DNA of 64,000 nt from Polynucleobacter sp. (GCF_030693775.1 NZ_JAUXZY010000004.1:1-64000), one strand, 5' to 3'; positions 1 through 8,845 are shown, counted from the first letter of the stretch. Program-made: numbers and translations. Notes: generated by a model not told the origin, from the letters alone.

Positions 1-323
<323 letters not shown>

Positions 324-752
324 AATCACTGTGAACCTTGCGGTTCGTCGCACTCATATTAGAAATTGACTTGGTTATAAAACCAAATCTTTTTACTGAC
401 ATTGAGTACTGTTTATTTACATCTGTCCCGAAGGACTGGATGCGTTCACTCAGTACCCACAATTATCGATTGACTATTTTTTAAAGAGGGCCGAAACGCT
501 TTAAATAAAAATGTTTCAGCAGAGAGGTGAGACTATGCCATGACTGTAGGAGGCTGTCAACATCTTTCGCACTCTTTTTCCTACTATTTCCGTGTTTTTT
601 TGCAGGTTTATAGAAATACACATATAAATCAATAAGTTAAGAATTATAGATTTTTTGCAGAATTTTTAAAATTCTTCTTTCTTCTTACGCCATACAAATA
701 AACTAGGGAAAACCCTGATTTATCTCCAGCATTCTGCTAGAGTGATCTGATC
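324..752 (-). promoter_or_regulatory. rRNA leader and promoter region (gene-free)
   Basis: This stretch has no credible gene. On the minus strand it holds a candidate rRNA promoter: TTGACA (555-560), a 17-nt spacer and CATAGT (532-537), followed by a C-rich discriminator. Transcription would start near 525. A boxA-like antitermination element, CCCTCTTTAA, lies at 481-490, between promoter and 16S, as expected for an rrn leader. The DNA upstream of the -35 is A/T-rich. The right end (about 600-752) must also hold the promoter of the plus-strand acetyltransferase gene, but no strong one could be picked. Confidence 0.6.
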
Positions 753-1403
753 ATGAAGCCCATCTCATCTGCTCCCGCCCGCAGTACAAGGCCGGCAGCC
801 TATCTGGCGGCCCCAGTGCGCGAACTTGACGACACCAATCGTGCAGCCGTACTGTTGCATTTTTTGGCCCTAGGCGTCGACGATCGCCACCTGCGCTTTG
901 GTTCGCCCACTTCGGATGCGGTCATCGAGCGCTATGTGGCAAATCTGGACTTCGGCCGCGATGCCTTGTTTGGTGTTTTCAATGACGCCCTGGATCTTGT
1001 CGGAATTGCGCATCTTGCATATGTACCAACCACCAAAGAAAATCCACGCACTGCAGAGTTTGGTGTTTCTGTATTGCACGACAGCCGCCATCGCGGTCTT
1101 GGCGCAGCGCTCTTAGCCCGAGCTGCTGTTCACGCACGCAATACGCACATCGATACTTTGTTTGTGCATTGTTTAGCGAATAACAAAGCGATGATGCACC
1201 TCGCACAGAAGCTTGGTATGCGTGTCGAATTTGCTTACGGCGATGCAGATGCATTTTTAATTTTGCCGCCAGCGACCGCGCAAAGTATTTTGTATGAAGC
1301 ATCGCAAGAACACATAGCCGACCTCGATTACGCACTCAAGGCGAACCTAAAACAATCCAAACAAATTTGGCGCTGGTTTTATGGCATGCACAGCCAGTTA
1401 TAA
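753..1403 (+). CDS. GNAT family N-acetyltransferase
   Basis: This 216-residue protein has a GNAT fold. The acetyl-CoA binding motif A is visible as RHRGLGAALLARAAVHAR around residues 112-129, preceded by a beta-strand segment with FGVSV. It should transfer an acetyl group from acetyl-CoA to a small molecule or protein amine in the cytoplasm, but the substrate cannot be told. A basic and aromatic tail of about 50 residues after the GNAT core is not explained. The gene stands alone, divergent from the rRNA operon and convergent with dolP. The next feature is a palindromic terminator. Confidence 0.85.
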   Translation: MKPISSAPARSTRPAAYLAAPVRELDDTNRAAVLLHFLALGVDDRHLRFGSPTSDAVIERYVANLDFGRDALFGVFNDALDLVGIAHLAYVPTTKENPRTAEFGVSVLHDSRHRGLGAALLARAAVHARNTHIDTLFVHCLANNKAMMHLAQKLGMRVEFAYGDADAFLILPPATAQSILYEASQEHIADLDYALKANLKQSKQIWRWFYGMHSQL

Positions 1404-1430
1404 AAAAAATGCCCATGCATGCATGGGCAT
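1402..1430 (-). terminator. Intrinsic terminator of the dolP-diaA transcript
   Basis: A perfect 22-nt palindrome (1409-1430, core GCCCATGCATGCATGGGC) is followed on the minus strand by a run of eight T. It sits 25 bp past the dolP stop codon. On the plus strand no T-run follows, so it should act mainly on the minus-strand transcript. Confidence 0.8.
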
Positions 1431-1454
1431 TGAGCTTACTAAACTACATTCAGC

Positions 1455-2096
1455 TTAATTGTTAACGTTGGTGTTAGGCTGCGATCTATCTGCTTTACCT
1501 TCTTGCTCAAGACGCAACCTTTCCGCATTGGAGATGATGTCAAAATATACGAACACTTGTTTTACGCCACTCGTATTGCTCGCCACTTTTTTAGCGAGCT
1601 CTGCCTCTTCTTTGGTGAGGATGCCCATCAAGTAAACATTGCTTGCCTCGACCACAATATTCATGGAATTGGATGGAAGGTCGCTCGTAAAGATCATTTG
1701 TGTTTTGATGCGTGAGGCAAGGTAAGCATCATTTGCGCGCGCCGTAAATGAACTATTGGGCCCAATGACAATTTCATTAAACACAGAGCGAACGTTTTTT
1801 AAGCTCTGCACATAGGCGCCTGCGCCACCCTTGATATCAGCGTCTTTTGCTTCGCCCGTCAACAAAACTTTTTGATTAAATGATGTAACTGTAATGTGTG
1901 CATTATCACCATAGCGCTTGATGAGCTGATTGCCCGCCTCTAACTGAATACCAACATCTATGGCCTGCACTCCGGGTGATCTGCGATCAGCAAGAATGGT
2001 AGTTGTGCCGGTGACCGCGCCCACCGCCAAAATTCCGCATCCGCTAAGCAGCGCTGCTGCCATAAACCCAAGAGACCACTTCAGCATGCTCGTCAT
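1455..2096 (-). CDS. dolP: BON-domain outer-membrane lipoprotein, DolP (YraP) family
   Basis: The N-terminus is a lipoprotein signal with lipobox LLSGC (Cys about residue 20). Two BON domains follow (about 45-115 and 120-190). E. coli DolP has the same lipoprotein plus double-BON plan, binds anionic phospholipid and supports envelope integrity. At 213 residues it is slightly longer than E. coli DolP (191). A polar low-complexity tail ends in NTNVNN. It lies 12 bp after diaA on the same strand, the same pairing as diaA-dolP in E. coli, so the two are probably co-transcribed. An internal Met at residue 4 is an alternative start that keeps the lipobox. Confidence 0.88.
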   Translation of the reverse strand: MTSMLKWSLGFMAAALLSGCGILAVGAVTGTTTILADRRSPGVQAIDVGIQLEAGNQLIKRYGDNAHITVTSFNQKVLLTGEAKDADIKGGAGAYVQSLKNVRSVFNEIVIGPNSSFTARANDAYLASRIKTQMIFTSDLPSNSMNIVVEASNVYLMGILTKEEAELAKKVASNTSGVKQVFVYFDIISNAERLRLEQEGKADRSQPNTNVNN

Positions 2097-2108
2097 GTGA
2101 TTTCCTTT

Positions 2109-2729
2109 TTAATCCAATAGTAGATGATCTACACCATCGCACAGGCTATGCAGCAAAACCAAATGCGTTTCTTGAATGCGCGCGGTGCGTGTAGAAGGGG
2201 CGCACAAATGGACGTCGCGCTCTCCTAAAAGTTGTGCAATTTTTCCGCCACCGTTGCCGGTAAGCGCAATGATATGCATGCCAATTTTTTTGGCGGCCTC
2301 AATGGCTGCAAGAACATTTTTTGAATTTCCTGATGTCGATATTGCCAACAAGATGTCATCTTTTTTTCCAAGGCCGCGTACCTGTTTACTAAAAATCTCA
2401 TCGTAGTGATAGTCATTGGCGATTGCCGTCAAAATCGACGAATCGGTGGTGAGCGCTATCGCCGCCAGCTCTCTGCGCTCTCGCTCAAAGCGGCCGACTA
2501 ATTCTGCTGCAAAATGCTGCGCGTCTGCCGCAGACCCGCCATTGCCACAAGCCAATATTTTTCCACCCGACTGCAAGCAATTAGCCATGGCTACAACGCC
2601 TTTAGCAACCTGCTCTGGTAGCAACCTTAGGGCCTCTTGTTTTACAGCAATGCTCTCTACAAAATGTGCGGATGCGCGCTCGCTTAGCCGATTCAGTGTT
2701 TTTGTATCCATAGCAATATTATGCGCCAA
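2109..2729 (-). CDS. diaA: SIS-domain protein DiaA / phosphoheptose isomerase-like
   Basis: A single SIS domain covers most of the 206 residues. It includes the sugar-phosphate loop [18 protein letters not shown] (about 60-77), the second loop [11 protein letters not shown], and a C-terminal IQETHL helix. DiaA (DnaA initiator-associating protein) and GmhA (sedoheptulose-7-phosphate isomerase) are close relatives. Linkage to dolP and divergence from rsmI favour the DiaA naming, as in E. coli yraL/yraM-yraN-diaA-dolP. A role in replication initiation or heptose synthesis cannot be settled from sequence. The start could also be the Met at 2711. No yraN gene lies beside it. Confidence 0.8.
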   Translation of the reverse strand: MAHNIAMDTKTLNRLSERASAHFVESIAVKQEALRLLPEQVAKGVVAMANCLQSGGKILACGNGGSAADAQHFAAELVGRFERERRELAAIALTTDSSILTAIANDYHYDEIFSKQVRGLGKKDDILLAISTSGNSKNVLAAIEAAKKIGMHIIALTGNGGGKIAQLLGERDVHLCAPSTRTARIQETHLVLLHSLCDGVDHLLLD

Positions 2730-2817
2730 ACAAAGGCTTTCTTATCGGCTTTATGGCGACCTGCTATGTGCCATGAATTCCTTCTGCCTGCTGGCTTTTT
2801 TCTGCATAATCAGTCTC

Positions 2818-3723
2818 ATGGTTAATACTCGCATGCCCAATACGTGGTCGACTGATTTTCTCAATCAACAAGACTTACCAACATCGACTTTGTATATGGT
2901 CGCAACCCCCATTGGGAACCTAGGGGACATTACATTGCGCGCGCTGCATGTACTAAATGCGGTAGATGGGATTGCGTGCGAGGATACGCGCCACAGCGCA
3001 CCCTTGCTCAATCACTTTGGCATTCATAAAAAATGCGTAGCCTTGCATGCCCATAATGAAGCCGCTGCATCCGACGTCCTGATTGGGGGACTGCAACAGG
3101 GTGAACGCTGGGCCTATATATCGGACGCGGGCACGCCCGGCGTCTCTGACCCAGGAGCCCGCCTTGCCTGTGCTGTTGGCTTGGCTGGCTTTCGGGTTAT
3201 CCCAATACCGGGAGCGAGTGCTGTTTCTTGCGCCGTATCGGTGGGCGGTTCGGCACTGCTTCCTTCGGACGGGCAGTTTCAGTTTCTTGGCTTTTGGCCT
3301 CATAAATTACGCGATCAGGAAGAATGGCTTCTGCAAATTGAGCATTGCAATAAGGCAACGGTCTTTTTTGAATCCCCGCATCAGATTTCAAATACCCTAC
3401 TAAAGCTAGCGGCCTGCCTTGACGATAGTCGGATCGTGATGGTTGGGCGGGAGCTGACCAAAAAATTTGAGCAAGTGGTGCACCTAAAACCCAGTCAGCT
3501 CTCGAACTGGTTAAGCACGACCGAAAGCCTAAAAGGCGAATTTATCGTTGTTATTTCGGCGCATGAGCAAAGCAGCAATTCACCAGCTAGTCACGCAGAG
3601 ATGTTGCGCTGGGTGGCGGCGCTGAAACCCTTCTTGGGCAGTAAAGAAGTGGCGAATGTCATCGCTACTATTGCTGGTATATCGAAAAAAGAGGCCTATC
3701 AGCTGGCACTGGAGGGGAAATAA
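2818..3723 (+). CDS. rsmI: 16S rRNA 2'-O-ribose C1402 methyltransferase
   Basis: This tetrapyrrole-methylase-fold protein carries the RsmI signatures VATPIGNLGDITLRAL, ACEDTRHS, ISDAGTPGVSDPG and IPGASA. It uses SAM to methylate C1402 of 16S rRNA together with RsmH. From the chosen ATG at 2818 it is 301 residues, against about 286 in E. coli. Earlier in-frame codons would run through the divergent diaA gene and were rejected. The Met at 2833 is another option. There is no clear ribosome binding site at any of these starts. A strong terminator follows directly. Confidence 0.93.
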   Translation: MVNTRMPNTWSTDFLNQQDLPTSTLYMVATPIGNLGDITLRALHVLNAVDGIACEDTRHSAPLLNHFGIHKKCVALHAHNEAAASDVLIGGLQQGERWAYISDAGTPGVSDPGARLACAVGLAGFRVIPIPGASAVSCAVSVGGSALLPSDGQFQFLGFWPHKLRDQEEWLLQIEHCNKATVFFESPHQISNTLLKLAACLDDSRIVMVGRELTKKFEQVVHLKPSQLSNWLSTTESLKGEFIVVISAHEQSSNSPASHAEMLRWVAALKPFLGSKEVANVIATIAGISKKEAYQLALEGK

Positions 3724-3752
3724 AAAAGCCGGCGATTAAGCCGGCTTTTTTA
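3722..3752. terminator. Bidirectional intrinsic terminator
   Basis: The inverted repeat AAAAAGCCGGC / GCCGGCTTTTT with a 6-nt loop is flanked by A and T runs on both sides. It can therefore end both the plus-strand rsmI transcript and the minus-strand cytochrome transcript, which converge here. Confidence 0.9.
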
Positions 3753-3763
3753 TTTGTAAACGC

Positions 3764-4291
3764 TTATTTTGCTGCAGCCTCGGCTGGGGCAACAGCGGGC
3801 GCCTTAGGCTCTGGAAACTTACCGCCAGCGGAGGCGGTCAAATAAACCACGGACAGGCCTAGCTCATAGTCGCTAATGTCGGCAGGGTTTGCGCCGCCAC
3901 GTGCTGGCATGGCGCCCTTGCCTTTAATGACTGAAGTTAAAAGCGCATCGTAGCCTTTGCCAAGCCTGCCAGACCAGTCGCCCGCATTATTGAAACGGGG
4001 TGCTCCAGCGGCGCCATTGGCATGGCAAGAGGCACACGCCGCTTTATAAACTGCGGCTCCTGTCTTCATTTCCCGAGGGGCATTGGCATCGCGAAAATCC
4101 AGCTGTGCCACCGGCTTAATCAACAGGCTGGCCGATTTAGCGGACTCTTCGGCATCCCCGCCAGTTCGTTTGCTGTTATCAACATAAACCATTAATAACA
4201 AAATCACTATTAACGGTACAAAAAAGCTAACAAACACCATGATGATGAGTTGTTTGGGCGATTTGATCAGACTGCCGTGGTCGTTGCTCAT
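3764..4291 (-). CDS. Membrane-anchored class I cytochrome c (c5-like)
   Basis: One transmembrane anchor (about residues 15-37) precedes a periplasmic cytochrome c domain. The haem-binding motif is CASCH at residues 86-90, and a likely axial Met lies in the KGKGAMPARGG segment. The tail is Ala/Pro-rich. The 175-residue protein should carry electrons in the periplasm, probably between respiratory complexes. Two-domain and single-domain c5 proteins of this type are usual in Burkholderiales. The gene is monocistronic, between the bidirectional terminator and the tRNA-Arg gene. Confidence 0.9.
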   Translation of the reverse strand: MSNDHGSLIKSPKQLIIMVFVSFFVPLIVILLLMVYVDNSKRTGGDAEESAKSASLLIKPVAQLDFRDANAPREMKTGAAVYKAACASCHANGAAGAPRFNNAGDWSGRLGKGYDALLTSVIKGKGAMPARGGANPADISDYELGLSVVYLTASAGGKFPEPKAPAVAPAEAAAK

Positions 4292-4397
4292 GTTGGAGTG
4301 GACTTAATGGTTGGGGGTTAAAAAATAGACTAATGCGATTATAGCGAGTGGTTTTTGATGCAGCCACTTACAATAGAGTCCAGTTTCCACATTCTTG

Positions 4398-4473
4398 GCG
4401 CCCGTAGCTCAGTGGATAGAGTATTGGCCTCCGAAGCCAAGGGTCGCAGGTTCGATTCCTGCCGGGCGCGCCA
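4398..4473 (+). tRNA. tRNA-Arg (anticodon CCG)
   Basis: A full 76-nt cloverleaf can be drawn. The acceptor stem is GCGCCCG/CGGGCGC, the D arm has GTAGCTCAG, the anticodon arm TTGGC-CTCCGAA-GCCAA presents CCG, and the T arm has GGTTCGATTCC. The discriminator is G and CCA is encoded. A TACAAT -10-like box lies at 4369-4374 with no good -35. Confidence 0.97.
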
Positions 4474-4536
4474 GCTGATTTGGGGTTTTGCTCCAGTGTA
4501 TGCAGAATAATGTGAAAACCTCTATTATTCATAGGT

Positions 4537-4566
4537 CTAACTACTGCTAATTACTGCTAACTACTG
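4537..4566 (+). repeat. Three tandem 10-bp repeats abutting the desaturase start
   Basis: CTAACTACTG, CTAATTACTG and CTAACTACTG lie head to tail at 4537-4546, 4547-4556 and 4557-4566. The last G is the first base of the GTG start codon of the desaturase. The repeats occupy the place of the ribosome binding site, and no purine-rich Shine-Dalgarno sequence is present. Confidence 0.85.
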
Positions 4567-5708
4567 TGTCTACACACCTAAACTCCACGCTCACTGATCC
4601 GTCGATTGTGGCGCCTTTAGCGCCAACCGAGCCCTTGCCACACCGCAAAATCATTCGGAGCTGGCTCATTCCTATGGCGGAGGGTCAGACGGGCAGGGCA
4701 TTATTCCTACTGCTGATCGATGCAGCCCTTTGGCTGGGAGCGATTGCGGCCACCATTTTTGTCGAAAGCATTCTCCTCAAAATCGTATTCGGTGTAATTG
4801 CTGGTTTTGTTACAGGTCGCATTTTCATCTTGGGGCACGACGCCTGCCACCAAAGCTTTACGCCAAACCGCGAGCTCAACAAGGTTTTGGGTCGCATTGC
4901 CTTTTTGCCCTCACTAACACCCTATAGCCTTTGGGACGTTGGCCACAACGTCGTTCACCATGGACAAACCAATTTAAAAGGCTTTGATTTTGTATGGGCA
5001 CCCCTTTCGAAAGCGGAGTTCGATGCCTTGCCAAGATGGCGTAAAAGCCTTGAGCGCCTTTACCGTAGCGGCTGGGGGCCGGTTTTCTATTATTTGATCG
5101 AGATTTGGTGGAGACGTGAGTACTTCCCCAATGCGCAGAATAAGCCGGGCGACCGTCCGATTTTTCTCAAAGATAATTTGCTGGTCACCGGCTTTGCAAT
5201 TATTTGGATTGCGTGCCTCATCGCTGGAGCCCTCGCAACCGGCCAGTCCATTTGGATTGGCCTCTTAACTGGATTTGTGCTGCCGTTCTTGTTTTGGAAC
5301 GGCATGATCGGTTTTGTTGTGTATGTGCACCATACCCATCCATCCGTCTCTTGGTATGACAAAAAGTCAGAGTGGTTGCGCGCGCAACCCTTTGTGTCGA
5401 CTACTGTACACCTGACGTTTGGCTTTTACTGGGGCGCTTTAATGCACCACATCATGGAGCATACCGCCCACCACGTCGACATGAGCGTGCCCCTATATCG
5501 CCTCCAAGAGGCCCAAAATACCCTCGAAACACTGCTACCAGAGCGTATTTTCATTCAAAAATTCTCATGGAAGTGGTATTTCGATACCGCCCGCAAATGC
5601 AAGCTCTATGACTTTGAAAATAAGGCTTGGCTGGACTTTGATGGCAACAAAACAGCGGATTCAGTGCGTGTGATGTTAACCCCTGCTCCCGTAGGGCAAA
5701 CAGGGTAA
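4566..5708 (+). CDS. Membrane fatty acid desaturase
   Basis: This integral-membrane di-iron desaturase (380 residues) has the three histidine clusters of the family: HDACH (about 91-95), HNVVHH (127-132), and HHIMEHTAHH near residue 300. Hydrophobic segments lie at about 45-90 and 200-250. It should introduce a double bond into an acyl chain using O2 and electrons from a reductase, adjusting membrane fluidity. The preferred start is GTG, because stop codons lie just upstream in frame. It lacks a normal ribosome binding site and is preceded by three 10-bp repeats. No ferredoxin or reductase gene lies beside it. Confidence 0.88.
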   Translation: MSTHLNSTLTDPSIVAPLAPTEPLPHRKIIRSWLIPMAEGQTGRALFLLLIDAALWLGAIAATIFVESILLKIVFGVIAGFVTGRIFILGHDACHQSFTPNRELNKVLGRIAFLPSLTPYSLWDVGHNVVHHGQTNLKGFDFVWAPLSKAEFDALPRWRKSLERLYRSGWGPVFYYLIEIWWRREYFPNAQNKPGDRPIFLKDNLLVTGFAIIWIACLIAGALATGQSIWIGLLTGFVLPFLFWNGMIGFVVYVHHTHPSVSWYDKKSEWLRAQPFVSTTVHLTFGFYWGALMHHIMEHTAHHVDMSVPLYRLQEAQNTLETLLPERIFIQKFSWKWYFDTARKCKLYDFENKAWLDFDGNKTADSVRVMLTPAPVGQTG

Positions 5709-5744
5709 AATAGAGCTTTAGTAGATTAGTTGGCCAGCTTACCC

Positions 5745-5930
5745 ATGACTACCACCGCACCTGAATCAACGCAAGATACATCCCAGAGCTTAAAGTTTTG
5801 CTCTTCTTGCAGTCGAGAAAAGCGCCTCGAAGGCGGAACCTGGATCCCAACGAGCAACCGTAAGCAACGCTGGATTTGCGCAAGCTGCCTGTACAACCGA
5901 ACCCACCGCACAGGCTCAGCCAAAACCTAA
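5745..5930 (+). CDS. Small zinc-ribbon-like protein, unknown function
   Basis: This 61-residue ORF begins with ATG (MTTTAPEST). It has two cysteine pairs, CSSC (about 19-22) and CASC (about 45-48), separated by a Trp/Lys/Arg-rich loop, as in a zinc ribbon. It lies 36 bp after the desaturase in the same direction and may be co-transcribed with it. The cysteine spacing is the main reason to think it is real. An upstream TTG at 5730 is a less likely start. I recognise no family, and a role as a small DNA-, RNA- or protein-binding factor is only a guess. Confidence 0.6.
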   Translation: MTTTAPESTQDTSQSLKFCSSCSREKRLEGGTWIPTSNRKQRWICASCLYNRTHRTGSAKT

Positions 5931-6041
5931 GTTTTGTTTTTCCTGGTTTACTCATTGCTGCTTTCGCGTAATCTGATTAGACCCATTACACCCCATTTAT
6001 AGAATGAAACCTGCACCGTTGCAATGCGGGCAACCCAATAC

Positions 6042-6434
6042 ATGACTAGCGCGAAACCCAATTACCTTTTTGCTGAGACCCATGAGTGGGCAGATCTTCA
6101 ATCCGATGGCCTGGTGTGGGTGGGCATTAGCGATCACGCTCAAATCGCATTAGGTGATGTTGTGTTTCTAGAGACTCCCGCTGTTGGGGCTGTCGTCGAA
6201 CAAGGACAGGCTTGCGCTGTCATTGAGTCAGTGAAGGCAGCAAGCGACATTCATGCTCCGGTATCCGGAACAGTGGTTGCAGTAAATGCATCCGCGGTTG
6301 ATGCGCCTGAATCGATTAATCAAGATCCCTATGGAACTTGGCTATTTAAAATCCAAGCCGTCAGTGCTGAATCACAAACGCACGATCTTGCGCGCCTTCA
6401 TCCCCTTGCGCAATACGAATCCACATTAAATTAA
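6042..6434 (+). CDS. gcvH: Glycine cleavage system H protein
   Basis: This 130-residue lipoyl-carrier protein has the start segment HEWADL, the core IGISDHAQ-type strand (WVGISDHAQIALGDV), and the lipoylation site ESVKAASD with Lys65. The C-terminal segment PYGTWLFKI is also typical. GcvH shuttles the aminomethyl group between the P, T and L proteins of glycine cleavage and can supply lipoyl groups. It stands alone: gcvT and gcvP are not adjacent, and its end overlaps the end of priA by 9 bp. The ATG at 6042 gives the usual length, while 6024 is also possible. Confidence 0.93.
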   Translation: MTSAKPNYLFAETHEWADLQSDGLVWVGISDHAQIALGDVVFLETPAVGAVVEQGQACAVIESVKAASDIHAPVSGTVVAVNASAVDAPESINQDPYGTWLFKIQAVSAESQTHDLARLHPLAQYESTLN

Positions 6435-8624
6435 GTTTGGGTCGCGCTCAATTAACCAGCGCACTCGGCTAGCAGCGCTGATGCGACCCTGCGACACAGC
6501 GCGCAACACTTGATCGATCTTTGTTAATGCGTGCTGTAAATTTTTACGGCTATCGCTTTCGATTACAAGCTGCGCCCTTTCCATACTACTAACGCGTACA
6601 ATCGCTTTGGGCACAGGATCATACATCCGAACTCCGTCTGGAAAATCCGACTCACTCCGAACTGTTTTTTTAATGTCCGCTAAAAACTGAATTGCGCTAC
6701 TAATATTTTTTGCTTCAGCATGGATTAGTGCCTGATAACTGTATGGCGGCAATAAAGCATCTTTTCGTTCAGAGGCAATATGCCCCAAAAACCCATCCAC
6801 GTCATGACCTAATACATGATGAAAAACAGGCAGATCAGGATAGCGTGTTTCAATGTAAATCTCGCCTGCGTCTTGCGCGTCTTGTCCGGCGCGGCCGGCC
6901 CGCCCTGCAACTTGTACGAGCTGTGCAAATAAACGTTCCGCTGCCCGGTAGTCCTGTGAGAACAGCCTACTGTCGGCATCGATCACAGCAACTAAGCCGA
7001 TGTTTTGATAATCATGGCCTTTGGCAACCATCTGCGTACCAACAATAATATCGGCACTGCCATCGTGTATTTGTTCAAACAATCCTTCGGCATGGGCGCT
7101 TTTTTTACTCGAGTCTGCATCGATTCGGAGCACTTTTGCATCTGGCCACTGGGCTTGTATGTAATCTTCCATCTTTTGGGTGCCCTGCCCAATCGTGCTG
7201 AGCTCTGCGTTGCCGCATTCTGGACAAAAGGGTGGGACCTCTTTGATCAGTCCGCAATGGTGGCAGTTCAATACTGCCTTTTTACCCAACATGCTGGACT
7301 TATGCATCACCATATACGAGGAGCATTTGCTGCACCCCGATAACCAGCCACATGCAGAGCAACTGAGGATGGGTGCATAACCGCGTCGATTGATTAATAC
7401 CAGGCTTTGTTTTTTTTGTAGCAAGTTGCGTGTAATTGCATCGCGCACCTCGGATGATATGAGCTGAGCATCACCCTGAGAGCTCGGTGCGCTTTTTTTA
7501 TTCAAGCGTACGAGTTTTACTTTGGGCATCACTGAACTCTGTGCACGCACATCAAGCCTGATGCGTTCATAGCGGCCGTCTTCTGCAGCGAGCCATGTTT
7601 CTAACGACGGCGTAGCCGATGCTAACACTACCGGTATTGCTAATTGATGGGCTCGCCACACGCATAGGTCTCTCGCTGAATAGCGCGTGCCTTCTTGCTG
7701 TTTATACGATGCGTCATGCTCTTCATCCACCACGATTGCCTTCAAATGGGGTATTGCTGCTAGCGCTGCTAATCGCGTACCTAGAATAATTTGTGCCTTG
7801 CCTAGGGTGGTTTCTTGCCATGCAATGCCACGGCGTTTTTCAGTGAGCCCGCTATGCATGACTGCAATGCGCTTCTCAGGGAAAAATTCTGCGACGCGCT
7901 TTTCTAGTTGCGGTGTTAGGTTAATTTCGGGAACCAAAATCAACGCCTGATCATCATCACTTTGCAGCGCTGCTTTAATCCAGTTTAGGTAAACGGCCGT
8001 TTTTCCGGAGCCGGTTTTGCCTTGCAATAGGATGGCGCGATATCCCTGTTCGGCGTTGGCATCACCTACGAGATGATTAAGTGCTTTAGTTTGCTCTGCG
8101 TTTAACTGGTCTTTCTGGATTCCGGAAGAGGGCACGTGCACAGGGGGCTTTTGTTCGAGAGCCGTCTTTCTTTTGCCGGCCTTTTTTTCGGGCTTTAACC
8201 CCTTACCGTCGGCTTTTTCTGCAAGTGCTTGCCATTTTTTTGGTTTTTTCCAATACGCAGGAATCGATGGCAGGGTAATTTCACCTAAGGTGCTGAAGTA
8301 ATACTGACTGGCAAAGTTAAGCATGCCCAAGGTGTTGGCATCCAATGGGGGCAAGGGTGCCTGTTGACTTACTTTCCTTAATTTAGAATACTCATATTCT
8401 GAGTGATTACTCACTTTTATTACTATAGCGACTGTATTGGTTCTGCCAAATGGCACCTCAACTAGCTGGCCTATTGTAGGCATGCAGCCCAATTCATCTG
8501 CGTCCCAAATGTAATCAAAGCCTTGGACCAGCGGCTTATCGAGCACCACCTGCACGTAGCAATGTCGCGATGCTTTAGTGGTATCGCTCTGCTGCTGTTC
8601 TGTGGATAAGTCTGTGGATATCAT
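6426..8624 (-). CDS. priA: Primosomal protein N' (replication restart helicase)
   Basis: The protein has 732 residues. The N-terminal DNA-binding domain (about 20-110) is followed by a lysine-rich linker, then a superfamily 2 helicase with Walker A GKTGSGKT near residue 200 and DEEH Walker B. The zinc-binding cysteine block has CSACGW, CSKC, CHHC and CPEC pairs (about 440-490), and motif VAGRAGR follows. PriA reloads DnaB at stalled forks. The first 10 codons contain two DnaA-box sequences (8601-8621, minus strand), and more lie upstream, so DnaA control of this gene is possible. Confidence 0.96.
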   Translation of the reverse strand: MISTDLSTEQQQSDTTKASRHCYVQVVLDKPLVQGFDYIWDADELGCMPTIGQLVEVPFGRTNTVAIVIKVSNHSEYEYSKLRKVSQQAPLPPLDANTLGMLNFASQYYFSTLGEITLPSIPAYWKKPKKWQALAEKADGKGLKPEKKAGKRKTALEQKPPVHVPSSGIQKDQLNAEQTKALNHLVGDANAEQGYRAILLQGKTGSGKTAVYLNWIKAALQSDDDQALILVPEINLTPQLEKRVAEFFPEKRIAVMHSGLTEKRRGIAWQETTLGKAQIILGTRLAALAAIPHLKAIVVDEEHDASYKQQEGTRYSARDLCVWRAHQLAIPVVLASATPSLETWLAAEDGRYERIRLDVRAQSSVMPKVKLVRLNKKSAPSSQGDAQLISSEVRDAITRNLLQKKQSLVLINRRGYAPILSCSACGWLSGCSKCSSYMVMHKSSMLGKKAVLNCHHCGLIKEVPPFCPECGNAELSTIGQGTQKMEDYIQAQWPDAKVLRIDADSSKKSAHAEGLFEQIHDGSADIIVGTQMVAKGHDYQNIGLVAVIDADSRLFSQDYRAAERLFAQLVQVAGRAGRAGQDAQDAGEIYIETRYPDLPVFHHVLGHDVDGFLGHIASERKDALLPPYSYQALIHAEAKNISSAIQFLADIKKTVRSESDFPDGVRMYDPVPKAIVRVSSMERAQLVIESDSRKNLQHALTKIDQVLRAVSQGRISAASRVRWLIERDPNLI

Positions 8625-8797
8625 TTGTTTGCGGTGCTTTTTAGCATTTTCACCTTGAAATGCACCAAGAATGCTCTTTTTAACTTAACTACTATAAATT
8701 CAATAAAATCAATTGCTTATCTCTTAATATGGATAAAGTAATTGAAAATTAACGCCAATCCCACTGAATTAATTTTTGTACTGCCAACTGTGTATAA
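8601..8797 (-). promoter_or_regulatory. Cluster of four co-oriented DnaA boxes at the priA start
   Basis: Read on the minus strand, the boxes are TTATCCACA (8601-8609), ATATCCACA (8613-8621), TTATCCATA (8728-8736) and TTATACACA (8789-8797). Two match TTATNCACA fully and two differ at one position. The first two lie inside the priA coding start, and the others lie in the 221-bp A/T-rich gap between hemE and priA. That gap contains no other recognisable gene. A regulatory or DnaA-titration role is inferred. Confidence 0.55.
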
Positions 8798-8845
8798 CCC
8801 GAGGTGGGTAGGTAAGTAAACGCTTCTTTACGTCAACAATTAGGA

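Noticed and set aside
2416-2817. Upstream extension of the rsmI reading frame, giving a 435-residue protein
   Set aside because: The extension reads antisense through diaA and lacks any methyltransferase sequence. RsmI signatures begin after 2818 and give the normal length.
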